Notes: a model not told the origin generated them from the letters alone. A DNA stretch of 15,758 nucleotides from Chitinophagaceae bacterium (GCA_003455235.1 DMRT01000275.1:1-15758); one strand, 5' to 3'; numbered from the stretch's first letter, positions 6,116-14,520 are shown. Numbers and translations: made by a program.

Positions 6116-6934
6116 ATGAATTTCACCCATAAAATAACAGCAGCCATTGCCGGCATGGCTTGTTTACTTGCTTCCTGCACGGTAAACAAGGCCAAGAACG
6201 ATACCAGCCTGAAAAAATATTTTGATGAAAACAAGGTAGACGGCTGTTTTACCATGCTTAACAATGCCGATGGCGAAATAACGGTGTATAACATGAAGCT
6301 GGATACCATGCGGTTTTCACCGGCATCCACCTTCAAAATTGTGAACTCACTGATCGGGCTGCAAACGGGTAGAATCATTGACGAGAACATGATCATCAAA
6401 TGGGATGGCGTGAAAAGACCGGTTGAAGCCTGGAACAAAGACATGAACATGACCGAGGCTTTTAAGGTAAGCTGTGTACCTTATTACCAGGAAGTGGCCC
6501 GTCGCATCGGCCGGGATACCATGCAGCAATGGATCGACAGTCTTGGCTATGGAAACAAAAATACCAGCGGGCCCATCGACTCCTTCTGGCTCAATGGCAA
6601 ACTGAAAATATCTCCCGATGAACAGCTCGGCCTGGTCAAAAGATTGTATTTCGACCAGCTGCCCTTCCGTAAAAGCGTGCACGGGCAGGTGAAGGCAGTA
6701 ATGCTGCAGGAAGCCAATACGGCATATAAATTGAGTTATAAAACCGGCTGGGGTTTTGATGATGACGGAAATGCACTGGGCTGGGTAACGGGGTGGATAG
6801 AAGAAAACAACCACGTTTATTTCTTTGTTACGTTCGTAAAAGCTCCCAACCGCGATACAGATATTGCTGCCGTAAGAATGAACATCACCAAAAGCATTCT
6901 TAAGCAGTATGGTTTTTTTGAAGGAAAGAAATAA
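6116..6934 (+). CDS. Class D (OXA-type) beta-lactamase, predicted lipoprotein
   Basis: The protein has 272 residues, close to the class D norm. All active-site motifs are present: S71-T-F-K74 (in SPASTFKI), S119-C-V121, Y145-G-N147, W158-L-N-G161, and K209-T-G-W212. In this family the serine is acylated by the beta-lactam and the lysine (carboxylated) activates it and the hydrolytic water. The N-terminus is a lipoprotein signal, with LLASC giving lipidated Cys21, so the enzyme would sit in the periplasm on a membrane rather than being free. It starts at ATG 6116, 10 bases after the DUF3109 stop, and is probably cotranscribed with it. There are no flanking insertion sequences, integron sites or inverted repeats, and codon use looks like its neighbours, so it appears resident, not recently acquired. 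Substrate range cannot be read from the sequence. Confidence 0.93.
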   Translation: MNFTHKITAAIAGMACLLASCTVNKAKNDTSLKKYFDENKVDGCFTMLNNADGEITVYNMKLDTMRFSPASTFKIVNSLIGLQTGRIIDENMIIKWDGVKRPVEAWNKDMNMTEAFKVSCVPYYQEVARRIGRDTMQQWIDSLGYGNKNTSGPIDSFWLNGKLKISPDEQLGLVKRLYFDQLPFRKSVHGQVKAVMLQEANTAYKLSYKTGWGFDDDGNALGWVTGWIEENNHVYFFVTFVKAPNRDTDIAAVRMNITKSILKQYGFFEGKK

Positions 6935-6999
6935 AATCCGGTCCGGCAGGTTTTCACTTTAACAATTTCCTAAACCCGGCCTTCCGTAATTTGCCTTTC

Positions 7000-8688
7000 A
7001 TGTTACGCTTTCAGCATACTTTTTACCTCCTGGGCCTCGCCGCTGTTCCGCTGCTGTTGTTGCTGTACTTTTTTGTCATCCGCTGGAAACGGAAAACGAT
7101 CCGGAAGATCGGGGATGAACGGCTTGTGAAAGAACTCATCCGCACCTATTCACCTCAACGCTATGCAGTAAAATTTTTATTGCTGGTGCTGGCCTTTGCC
7201 ATGGGTGTGCTGGCGCTTGCCTTCCTGCGCAAGCCTGGTGGTGTGGAAAAAGTTAACCGCAACGGGGTCGATATTATGATTGCACTGGATGTAAGTAAGA
7301 GCATGCTGGCCGATGATGTAAAACCAAACCGCCTGGAGCGGGCAAAACAATCCGTTACCCGGCTGATCGATAAACTGGGAAACGACCGGGTGGGCATTGT
7401 GCTGTTTGCCGGAAGGGCCTACCTGCAGATGCCGCTCACCGGCGATCACGGCGCTGCAAAAATGTACCTGGCTGCTGCCAATACCGATGTGGTGCCCACG
7501 CAGGGAACCGTTATTTCCGATGCTCTGAAGATGTGTTATGCAGCATTCAACCCGAAAGAAAAAAAATACAAAGCAGTAGTGCTGATCAGCGACGGCGAAG
7601 ATCATGATGAGGGCGCCATCAAAACAGCCACGCAGATGGCTGCGGATGGCATCATCATCAACACCGTCGGTATCGGCTCTCCGGGCGGCGCCACCTTTAT
7701 CGACGAACTTACCAACCAGCCCAAAACAGACATCAACGGGAATCTCGTCATCAGCAAACTCAATGAAGAAGAATTGAAAAACATTGCTGCGGAAGGCAAT
7801 GGCAGTTACCAGCTTTTTACCGGCACCGATGAACTGGTAAATAAGCTGGAAGTACAACTGGCCGGCATGGACCAGCGCACCATTACCGAAGACGCACAGG
7901 TGAACTATGTAAATTATTTTCCTTACTTCCTGGCGGTGGCCCTGCTGTTGCTGCTGGTTGAATTCTTTTTGGCAGAAACAAAAAAGCCGGTGAAGGCAGG
8001 TCCCGTTGCCCCAAAAACAATAATCGCCACTGCCGTATTCGTTTGCTTCTCCGTTTTTCCTGCAGCATTGTTTGCACAAAGTGAAAAGGAGATCATTAAA
8101 AAAGGCAATGAAGCCTATGAAAAAAAGGAATATAGCAATGCTGTTACAAATTATAAAACGGCATCTGAAAAAAAACCGGCCGACCCGGTGGCTTCGTATA
8201 ACCTTGGCAATGCCCTATACCGGACCAGCAAACCCGATGATGCCGTGAATGCATACGACCGGGCACTCGTTAATTCCGCCACAGCGGCTGAAAAGGCAAA
8301 AGCGTATTATAACAAAGGTGTGGTGCTGCAGAACAACAAAAAACTGCCCGAATGCATTGAGGCCTATAAAAATGCACTGAAGCTGGATCCGCAGGATGAA
8401 GATGCCCGGCAGAACCTGCAGAAAGCCATGCAGCAGATGAAACAGCCCGAAGAGAAGAAAGACAACAAAAACGATAAGGAAAAGAAGAAACCAAAGGAAG
8501 ACCAGCAACAGAAAGAAAAGGAAAAACAAAAGGAGCAGAACCAACAACCCCAGCCCCAGCCATCCAAACTTACTAAACAGGATGCAGAGGAAAAACTGAA
8601 AGCACTGCTGCAGCAGGAAAAAAACCTGCAGGATAAACTCCGCCGGGTGAATACCTCTTCGGCATCAAAACCGGAAAAGGATTGGTAA
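7000..8688 (+). CDS. BatB-BatC fusion: membrane VWA-domain protein with C-terminal TPR domain
   Basis: The frame extends back to a TTG at 6991, but ATG 7000 fits the family start better; numbering here uses it (562 residues). Membrane segments lie at about 9-27 and 57-76, with a Lys/Arg-rich loop between. A von Willebrand A domain follows (about 90-290) with a complete MIDAS metal site: D97-V-S99-K-S101, T147 and D198 (ISDGED). A third segment is at about 308-326. A fourth (340-359, ending PAALFAQ) looks like a signal peptide, and is followed by about three TPRs (361-475), a Lys/Gln/Glu-rich stretch, and a final helix (EEKLKALLQQEKNLQDKLRR). The first half corresponds to BatB and the second to BatC of the Bacteroides aerotolerance operon. 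By the positive-inside rule, both VWA and TPR parts face the periplasm. BatA, BatD, BatE and the MoxR ATPase genes are not in this window. The exact role of Bat proteins is unsettled. Confidence 0.88.
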   Translation: MLRFQHTFYLLGLAAVPLLLLLYFFVIRWKRKTIRKIGDERLVKELIRTYSPQRYAVKFLLLVLAFAMGVLALAFLRKPGGVEKVNRNGVDIMIALDVSKSMLADDVKPNRLERAKQSVTRLIDKLGNDRVGIVLFAGRAYLQMPLTGDHGAAKMYLAAANTDVVPTQGTVISDALKMCYAAFNPKEKKYKAVVLISDGEDHDEGAIKTATQMAADGIIINTVGIGSPGGATFIDELTNQPKTDINGNLVISKLNEEELKNIAAEGNGSYQLFTGTDELVNKLEVQLAGMDQRTITEDAQVNYVNYFPYFLAVALLLLLVEFFLAETKKPVKAGPVAPKTIIATAVFVCFSVFPAALFAQSEKEIIKKGNEAYEKKEYSNAVTNYKTASEKKPADPVASYNLGNALYRTSKPDDAVNAYDRALVNSATAAEKAKAYYNKGVVLQNNKKLPECIEAYKNALKLDPQDEDARQNLQKAMQQMKQPEEKKDNKNDKEKKKPKEDQQQKEKEKQKEQNQQPQPQPSKLTKQDAEEKLKALLQQEKNLQDKLRRVNTSSASKPEKDW

Positions 8689-8727
8689 GTCATTCTGTCC
8701 GCCCGGTAAAAGCTCTCTTAATTATCA

Positions 8728-8735
8728 TACTTTTG
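8728..8735 (+). promoter_or_regulatory. Perfect -7 box (TACTTTTG) before ispG
   Basis: TACTTTTG matches TAnnTTTG fully and is followed by GCA. It lies 16 bases before the ispG ATG, giving a predicted leader of roughly 10 bases. No clear TTTG is seen at the -33 distance. It suggests ispG is transcribed independently of the upstream VWA-TPR gene. Confidence 0.5.
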
Positions 8736-8751
8736 CAGCAACAGATACCGC

Positions 8752-10740
8752 ATGCAGTTTTATTGTGAATCCCTTACGTCTTATAAACGCCTCAAAACAC
8801 GGGAGGTAAAGGTTGGAGATCTCCTGATCGGCAATGGTCACCCCATCCGGGTGCAAACGATGACCACCACCGATACCATGGATACCATGGCCACGGTGGA
8901 GCAATCCATCCGTTGTATTGAAGCCGGTGCCGAACTGGTCCGCATCACCGCTCCCTCCAAAAAAGAAGCTGAAAATCTACAGAACATAAAGGATGAGTTG
9001 AGAAAAAGGGGATACAACACCCCCTTGGTCGCTGATATTCATTTTACTCCCAACGCCGCAGAAATTGCAGCCAGGATCATAGAAAAGGTAAGGGTGAATC
9101 CCGGTAACTATGTCGACAAGAAAAAATTTGAACAGATTGAATACACCGATGCCGAATACGCTGAAGAGATCGAGCGGATAAGAGAGAGGTTTACTCCCCT
9201 GGTGCTTATCTGTAAAGAACACGGTACGGCCATGCGCATTGGTACCAACCACGGAAGCCTGAGCGACCGCATCATGAGCCGCTATGGCGATACAGCCATC
9301 GGCATGGTGGAAAGCGCCATGGAATTCCTGCGCATTGCCCGTTCACACGACTACCACAACATCATCCTCAGCATGAAGAGCAGCAACCCGCTCGTGATGG
9401 TGCAGGCTTACCGGTTACTTGTCAAGCATATGATGGAAGAGTTCGGCGAATGTTATCCATTGCACCTGGGTGTAACTGAAGCCGGTGATGGAGAAGACGG
9501 AAGGATCAAATCCGCCATCGGTATCGGAACCCTGCTGGAGGACGGCATCGGTGATACCATCCGGGTGAGTTTAACAGAAGACCCCGAATTTGAAATACCG
9601 GTTTGTAAAGACCTGGTAAAACGGTATACCGGCCGCCAGCAGTCAACCCGGGAACCGGCAGATACAAAACCATCGTATTCTCCCTTCGAATACAAAAGAA
9701 GGGAAACGGAAGAAGTATCCAACATCGGCAAAAAGCACGTGCCCGTGGTGATTGCAGATTACATGCTTTCGAAAAGCATTGCCTATCCGGACCTGCAGGC
9801 AATCGGTTATAATTATGACGAATCGACCGATAAGTGGAACATTGCCGATGCAGCTGCTGATTATATTTATACAGCGGGTAAAACCCTTGACTTTTCGTTG
9901 CCGGGTACCCTGAAAGTAATTTGCGATCATAAGACCTGGCTCAGCGTTGCCGATAAAGAAAAATATTTCCCGCTCTACCAGGGCGATGAATTCGCTCACA
10001 CGACAGACAGGTCTGCAACAATGAATTTTGTGGCTGTTGATGCTGCAAAAGATCAGGCAGCATTGATTGCAAAAATCAAAGACGATAAAACAGTTGTTCT
10101 CTGCCCGTATTCATCTGCTTCCAACAGGATGCAATCGGTAAGGAATTTTGTGAACAGCCTTATGCAGCAGCAACTGAAAACACCGGTAATCCTGGCGGTG
10201 GAAAGCATGCACGAAACCATTGACGAGCAACTCATTCATTTTGCCACCGAAAGCGGCGCTTTGTTCCTCGATGGCATGGGCGACGGGATATGGCTCATCA
10301 ATGATCCGGCGAAAATGGTGAACCGGAAAGTGTCGGGCAGAACCTATCTCGAAGCAAAGAACAATCACCAGTTCATCAACAACACCTCGTTCTCCATATT
10401 GCAGGCGGTGCGGACGAGGATATCCAAAACAGAATACATCAGTTGTCCAAGCTGCGGCCGTACCCTGTTCGACCTGCAGGAAACCACCGCGAAGATCCGG
10501 GCAGTAACCAATCACCTGAAAGGCGTGAAGATTGCCATTATGGGTTGTATTGTGAACGGCCCCGGCGAAATGGCCGACGCCGATTTTGGTTACGTAGGCA
10601 GCGGTCCGGGTAAGATCACACTATATAAAGGAAAGGAAATCGTTAAACGGAATGTGCCCAGCGAAGTGGCGGTAGATGAACTCATCACCCTGCTCAAAGA
10701 GAATGATGCCTGGACGGAAAATAAAATAGCTGCCGTATAA
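8752..10740 (+). CDS. ispG: 4-hydroxy-3-methylbut-2-enyl-diphosphate synthase IspG (GcpE), long three-domain form
   Basis: IspG converts 2-C-methyl-D-erythritol 2,4-cyclodiphosphate to HMBPP in the MEP isoprenoid pathway, using a [4Fe-4S] cluster. The protein has 662 residues, much longer than the roughly 370 of E. coli, because a central domain is inserted between the TIM barrel and the cluster domain, as in plant, chlamydial and Bacteroidota enzymes. The barrel (about 1-300) includes VQTMTTTDTMD, ADIHFTP, RVNPGNY and GVTEAGDGEDGRIKSAIG. The insert covers about 300-550. The C-terminal domain carries the cluster ligands C565 and C568 (CPSCGRT), C599 and E606 (MGCIVNGPGE). All ligands are intact. 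The start at ATG 8752 fits the position of the -7 box. The C-terminal codons overlap a hairpin that probably ends transcription of the opposing peptidase gene. Confidence 0.96.
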   Translation: MQFYCESLTSYKRLKTREVKVGDLLIGNGHPIRVQTMTTTDTMDTMATVEQSIRCIEAGAELVRITAPSKKEAENLQNIKDELRKRGYNTPLVADIHFTPNAAEIAARIIEKVRVNPGNYVDKKKFEQIEYTDAEYAEEIERIRERFTPLVLICKEHGTAMRIGTNHGSLSDRIMSRYGDTAIGMVESAMEFLRIARSHDYHNIILSMKSSNPLVMVQAYRLLVKHMMEEFGECYPLHLGVTEAGDGEDGRIKSAIGIGTLLEDGIGDTIRVSLTEDPEFEIPVCKDLVKRYTGRQQSTREPADTKPSYSPFEYKRRETEEVSNIGKKHVPVVIADYMLSKSIAYPDLQAIGYNYDESTDKWNIADAAADYIYTAGKTLDFSLPGTLKVICDHKTWLSVADKEKYFPLYQGDEFAHTTDRSATMNFVAVDAAKDQAALIAKIKDDKTVVLCPYSSASNRMQSVRNFVNSLMQQQLKTPVILAVESMHETIDEQLIHFATESGALFLDGMGDGIWLINDPAKMVNRKVSGRTYLEAKNNHQFINNTSFSILQAVRTRISKTEYISCPSCGRTLFDLQETTAKIRAVTNHLKGVKIAIMGCIVNGPGEMADADFGYVGSGPGKITLYKGKEIVKRNVPSEVAVDELITLLKENDAWTENKIAAV

Positions 10741-10751
10741 ACAGCAGCTAT
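10726..10751 (-). terminator. Intrinsic terminator of the prolyl oligopeptidase gene, overlapping the ispG 3' end
   Basis: ATAGCTGC (10726-10733) and GCAGCTAT (10744-10751) form an 8-bp stem with a 10-base loop. Read on the minus strand, the stem starts 20 bases after the peptidase stop codon and is followed by TTTTATTTTC. The left arm lies inside the last ispG codons. On the plus strand the stem is followed by CTTGTATGC, which is a poorer tail. Confidence 0.5.
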
Positions 10752-10771
10752 CTTGTATGCTCAACGCATTC

Positions 10772-12847
10772 TTACTTCATGCCCAACTGGTTCATTAAAT
10801 AAGTAAGCTGCATGGTCCTGTTATCGATGATCTGCTGTGTCTGCTGCCCCGTTCCATGACCGCTGTTATAATCGATCCACAGCATTACCGGGTTTTTCTG
10901 TCCCACATTGTTTTGAAGCGCTGCCACAAACTTTTTCGCATGCAGCGGATCCACCCGGCTATCGTATGCGCCCGCAGTAACCAGCATACTGGGAACACTT
11001 ACACCCAGTCTGATATTCTGGTAAGGAGAATATTTCAGCAGCCATGCAAAATCGGCTTCATTCTCTGACGAACCATACTCAGGTATCCAGTACCGGGCGA
11101 TTAAAAATTTCTGGTACCGGATCATATCCAGCAGGGGAACGGCGCAAAGGATGGCTTTGAACAGATCGGGTCTTTGCGTGGCCATTGCACCCATCAGCAG
11201 TCCTCCGTTACTTCCGCCGATCGTCACCAGCCTGTTTTTATTGGTGTATTTTTCTTTGATGGCCCATTCCGCTGCTGCAATAAAATCATCAAAGCAATTC
11301 TGCTTGTTCTGTAACATCCCGCCCTCGTGCCATTTTTCGCCATACTCATCGCCGCCTCTTATTCCGGGTTCAAGCAATACGCCACCGCGGTTGATAAAAG
11401 AAGCGAAGGTGCCGACAAAGCCGATGCTGATGCCGGAATTAAAACCGCCATAACCGGTTAGGATGGTTGGATTATTCCCATCCAGCTTCAGGTCTTTTCG
11501 GTGAATCACTTTGATAGGAACCCGGGTTCCGTCTTTGGACAAATAAAATTTCACGCTGCCGGTGATGTTCTTTGTATCAACGGGCAGCTCACGATAGAAA
11601 AATAATTTCCATTTAAAATCTTTGGCACTGGCCACAAAGGTCTTGGCGGGCGTGACAAAAGAAGTAATGGTGAGGTAAACAAGATCTTCTTCCCGGTCGT
11701 AGCTGAAGCCGCTGATATTACCCGGTTCCGGCATCGGTACATCCTTCAGGTATTTTCCATTGAAATCGAATATGCGCAGGCGGCTTACAATGTCTTTTTT
11801 GTCCTGGACAATGATATTATACTTAGTGACGCTGTAGCCTTCCATTACGGTATTGCTTTCAGGGATCAGCACTTTCCAGTTCTTACTATCCGCGTTTTTG
11901 GTGTCGCCTGTAAGTAATTTAAAATTAGGCGCATTATCATTGGTCATGATATACATCCTGTCACCAATGGCTTCAGGATATGCGTTATACTTTGCGCTGC
12001 TGTAAATGATCTTACCGGAATCAGTGGTTCCGGTCTTGCGGATACGGAGGGTATTGCTGTAAAAATCACTTTCCCCGAAAAAGGTTACATCGCTGTAACG
12101 GTTGTCGTAAACATAAAAACTATTCTTGGCGTCTTTGGGTGAACCGAGAAAGACATCATTCTTTCTGTCATCACCTAACTTATGCAGGTAAGTGGGTAAT
12201 GGCTGTTGTTTATCGATCAGTTCTTTTGTTCTTAACGTGATGTACCCGTGCTGCTGATCTTTGGTCCAGTTAAATCCCCAAACACCTTCCATGGGCGGAT
12301 AAAGTTCTTTGCCTGTTTTGGTATCTATAAAATAAACGGTTGTGATCTCAGCCCCGCTTTTTTGAATACTGAAAGCGCCGATGTCGCCATTGTACGAATA
12401 ATTCACTCCCGACATGGCTGTTTTTCCCGAGGTATCATACAGAACCGGGTCGAAGATCAGTTTCTTCTCTCCATTCTCTAAAATGGTGTAAACCTTATTT
12501 TGTTTATCACCTTTTCTCTTGATGGTTTGAAATTTGTGTTTTCCTACTGTGGACACGGGGCCTTCATAATCCATATCAATAACAGCGGCCAGCTCCTCCC
12601 GCAAACCTTTGATCGGTTTTTGTGTTTCACTCATATATTTCAGTGTGTACTCATGCTGGGCTTTTGTCCAGGTTTTCACCTCTTCATTGTCCTTGTCTTC
12701 CAGCCAGCGGTAATTATCGGTAAGATACAGGCCATGCAGTGTATCGGTAACCGGTTTTGCCGGGGTTGCTGGCGGCATAAAGGGCGATTGGCCCATTACG
12801 GCTATGGAAATACATAGAACGGTTAAAGTAAAGAGCATTTTTTTCAT
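10772..12847 (-). CDS. Secreted prolyl oligopeptidase (peptidase family S9A)
   Basis: The enzyme cleaves short peptides after proline. The protein has 691 residues, a normal family length. MKKMLFTLTVLCISIAVMGQ is a signal peptide with likely cleavage near Gly19/Gln20, so the enzyme is exported to the periplasm. The N-terminal part contains VTDTLHGLYLTDNYRWLED, the usual S9A opening, followed by a seven-bladed propeller. The catalytic alpha/beta-hydrolase domain has GGSNGGLL with nucleophile Ser546, AYDSRVD with Asp629, and SGHGTG with His664; these spacings match those of characterised prolyl oligopeptidases. GYGGFNSG and EPGIRGGDEYGEKWH are also conserved. The gene is convergent with ispG and divergent from nadB (74-base gap). 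Its role is probably nutrient peptide turnover, which is inference. Confidence 0.95.
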   Translation of the reverse strand: MKKMLFTLTVLCISIAVMGQSPFMPPATPAKPVTDTLHGLYLTDNYRWLEDKDNEEVKTWTKAQHEYTLKYMSETQKPIKGLREELAAVIDMDYEGPVSTVGKHKFQTIKRKGDKQNKVYTILENGEKKLIFDPVLYDTSGKTAMSGVNYSYNGDIGAFSIQKSGAEITTVYFIDTKTGKELYPPMEGVWGFNWTKDQQHGYITLRTKELIDKQQPLPTYLHKLGDDRKNDVFLGSPKDAKNSFYVYDNRYSDVTFFGESDFYSNTLRIRKTGTTDSGKIIYSSAKYNAYPEAIGDRMYIMTNDNAPNFKLLTGDTKNADSKNWKVLIPESNTVMEGYSVTKYNIIVQDKKDIVSRLRIFDFNGKYLKDVPMPEPGNISGFSYDREEDLVYLTITSFVTPAKTFVASAKDFKWKLFFYRELPVDTKNITGSVKFYLSKDGTRVPIKVIHRKDLKLDGNNPTILTGYGGFNSGISIGFVGTFASFINRGGVLLEPGIRGGDEYGEKWHEGGMLQNKQNCFDDFIAAAEWAIKEKYTNKNRLVTIGGSNGGLLMGAMATQRPDLFKAILCAVPLLDMIRYQKFLIARYWIPEYGSSENEADFAWLLKYSPYQNIRLGVSVPSMLVTAGAYDSRVDPLHAKKFVAALQNNVGQKNPVMLWIDYNSGHGTGQQTQQIIDNRTMQLTYLMNQLGMK

Positions 12848-12853
12848 ATCAGT

Positions 12854-12861
12854 TATCTTTG
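12854..12861 (+). promoter_or_regulatory. Perfect -7 box (TATCTTTG) in the nadB leader
   Basis: TATCTTTG matches TAnnTTTG fully, on the plus strand in the 74-base gap between the divergent peptidase and nadB genes. It would give nadB a leader of about 55 bases. The expected -33 position falls inside the peptidase signal-peptide codons and has no clear TTTG. Confidence 0.45.
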
Positions 12862-12921
12862 GTGAACCGGACCTAAGGTAAACAAATTAAGTTAACAATT
12901 CCAATCGCCGGACAAAGTAGT

Positions 12922-14520
12922 ATGCAGACAGATTTCCTCGTAATAGGCAGTGGTATCGCAGGTCTTACCTATGCACTGAAAGTGGCCCAGCAATGCCCGG
13001 ATAAATCAGTAATGGTGCTCACCAAAACGCAGAGTGACGAGACCAATACCAAGTATGCCCAGGGCGGCATTGCCGGCGTGATGGATACGGATCACGATAG
13101 TTTTGAAAAGCATATAGAAGATACACTCATTGCCGGCGATGGGCTTTGCAACCGGCATATCGTTGAGATCGTGGTAAGGGAAGGAGTGGAGCGCATTGAA
13201 GAAATCATTGAATGGGGTGCCCGGTTCGATAAAGAAAGCGACGGAGATTATAAACTGGGGAAAGAAGGCGGACACAGTGAGTTCCGCATCCTGCATCACA
13301 AGGATGTTACAGGAAAAGAAATGGAAAGGGCCCTGCTTGCATCACTCGCCAAACAAAAGAATATACAGCTCATCAGTCATTGTTTTGTGCTGGACCTTAT
13401 CACACAGCATCACCTGGGTTTTTTGGTTACCAAATCAACACCGGATATTGAATGCTATGGTGTATACGTGCTGAATCTTGCCAGCAATAAGATCGAAAAG
13501 ATACTTTCCAAAATAACCCTGCTGGCAACAGGTGGTAACGGACAGGTGTACCGGTCCACCACCAATCCTTCCATTGCAACCGGTGATGGCGTGGCCATGG
13601 TGTACCGGGCCAAAGGCAGGATCGAGAACATGGAATTTATCCAGTTTCATCCCACGGCTTTGTACGAGCCGGGCATAAGAGGTCAGAATTTCCTGATCAC
13701 CGAAGCGGTAAGAGGCGATGGCGGTATCCTGCGCAATCATGCCGGTGAGGCATTCATGGAAAAATATGATAAACGCAAAGACCTGGCGCCCCGTGATATT
13801 GTGGCCAGGGCCATCGATAATGAAATGAAAGTGGCCGGTACCGAAAACGTGTTTCTCGATTGCCGGCATTTCAACAAAGAGAAATTCATCGAACACTTCC
13901 CCAATATTTATGAGAAATGCCTGAGCATCGGCATTGATATCAGCAAAGCGATGATTCCCGTTGCGCCGGCAGCACACTACAGCTGCGGCGGCATCAAAAC
14001 CGACGAATACGGACAAACCTCCATAAAAAATTTATATGCCGCGGGGGAATGCGCCAGTACCGGCCTGCATGGCGCCAACCGCCTGGCGAGCAACAGCCTG
14101 CTGGAAGCAATGGTGTTTGCGCACCGCAGCTACCTGGATGCCGTAAAGCATATAGGCGAGGTTTCATTCAACCCCGGCATACCCGACTGGAAGGCCGACG
14201 GAACCAATCATCCCAAGGAAATGATCCTGATCACGCAGAGTGTGAAAGAACTGAAACTGCTGATGAGTGATTATGTCGGCATCGTCCGTAACAATGAAAG
14301 GCTGAGCCGTGCCATGAAGCGGCTGGACCTGTTGTATGAAGAAACAGAATCACTTTACCAGAAGACCGTTGTTTCGCCACAGCTTTGTGAATTGCGTAAC
14401 ATGATCACGGTGGCTTACCTGATTGTGAAGTGTGCCGGGTTCAGGCAGGAGAGCAGGGGACTCCATTTCAATACCGATTACCCGGGTAAATCAGACAGGG
14501 TACAGAACATTGTTTTATAG
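12922..14520 (+). CDS. nadB: L-aspartate oxidase NadB
   Basis: NadB is a cytoplasmic FAD enzyme that oxidises L-aspartate to iminoaspartate, the first step of de novo NAD synthesis; NadA then condenses it to quinolinate. The protein has 532 residues, the expected length. The dinucleotide-binding motif is VIGSGIAGL (G9-x-G11-x-x-G14), followed by the flavin-contacting YAQGGIAGV. GGHSEFRILHHKDVTGKEM contains the conserved substrate-loop Glu, RGDGGILRN (264-272) is in the capping domain, and HYSCGGI plus GANRLASNSLLEAMVFAHRS are the C-terminal flavin-domain signatures that separate NadB from fumarate reductase and succinate dehydrogenase flavoproteins. The helical C-terminal domain is complete. 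nadA and nadC are not in the window. The acyltransferase gene follows after 27 bases in the same direction. Confidence 0.96.
   Translation: MQTDFLVIGSGIAGLTYALKVAQQCPDKSVMVLTKTQSDETNTKYAQGGIAGVMDTDHDSFEKHIEDTLIAGDGLCNRHIVEIVVREGVERIEEIIEWGARFDKESDGDYKLGKEGGHSEFRILHHKDVTGKEMERALLASLAKQKNIQLISHCFVLDLITQHHLGFLVTKSTPDIECYGVYVLNLASNKIEKILSKITLLATGGNGQVYRSTTNPSIATGDGVAMVYRAKGRIENMEFIQFHPTALYEPGIRGQNFLITEAVRGDGGILRNHAGEAFMEKYDKRKDLAPRDIVARAIDNEMKVAGTENVFLDCRHFNKEKFIEHFPNIYEKCLSIGIDISKAMIPVAPAAHYSCGGIKTDEYGQTSIKNLYAAGECASTGLHGANRLASNSLLEAMVFAHRSYLDAVKHIGEVSFNPGIPDWKADGTNHPKEMILITQSVKELKLLMSDYVGIVRNNERLSRAMKRLDLLYEETESLYQKTVVSPQLCELRNMITVAYLIVKCAGFRQESRGLHFNTDYPGKSDRVQNIVL

Noticed and set aside
6935..6999. 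CCGG-rich gap before the VWA-TPR gene as a terminator
   Set aside because: Repeated CCGG motifs do not form a continuous stem and no T-run follows.
7177..8079. 300-residue antisense open frame opposite the BatB half
   Set aside because: It has a Cys/His/Phe-rich composition without domain motifs and lies opposite a gene with intact VWA motifs; it is a by-product of codon bias on the real strand.
8215..8693. Antisense open frames coding for very Leu/Phe-rich or Ser/Phe/Cys-rich, membrane-like peptides
   Set aside because: They mirror the purine-rich Lys/Gln/Glu low-complexity tail of the BatC part; the hydrophobicity is an artefact of the complement.
8874..8891. Short direct repeat GATACCATG within ispG
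   Set aside because: It encodes Asp-Thr-Met twice in a conserved T-x-D-T region of IspG; chance codon repetition, not a repeat element.
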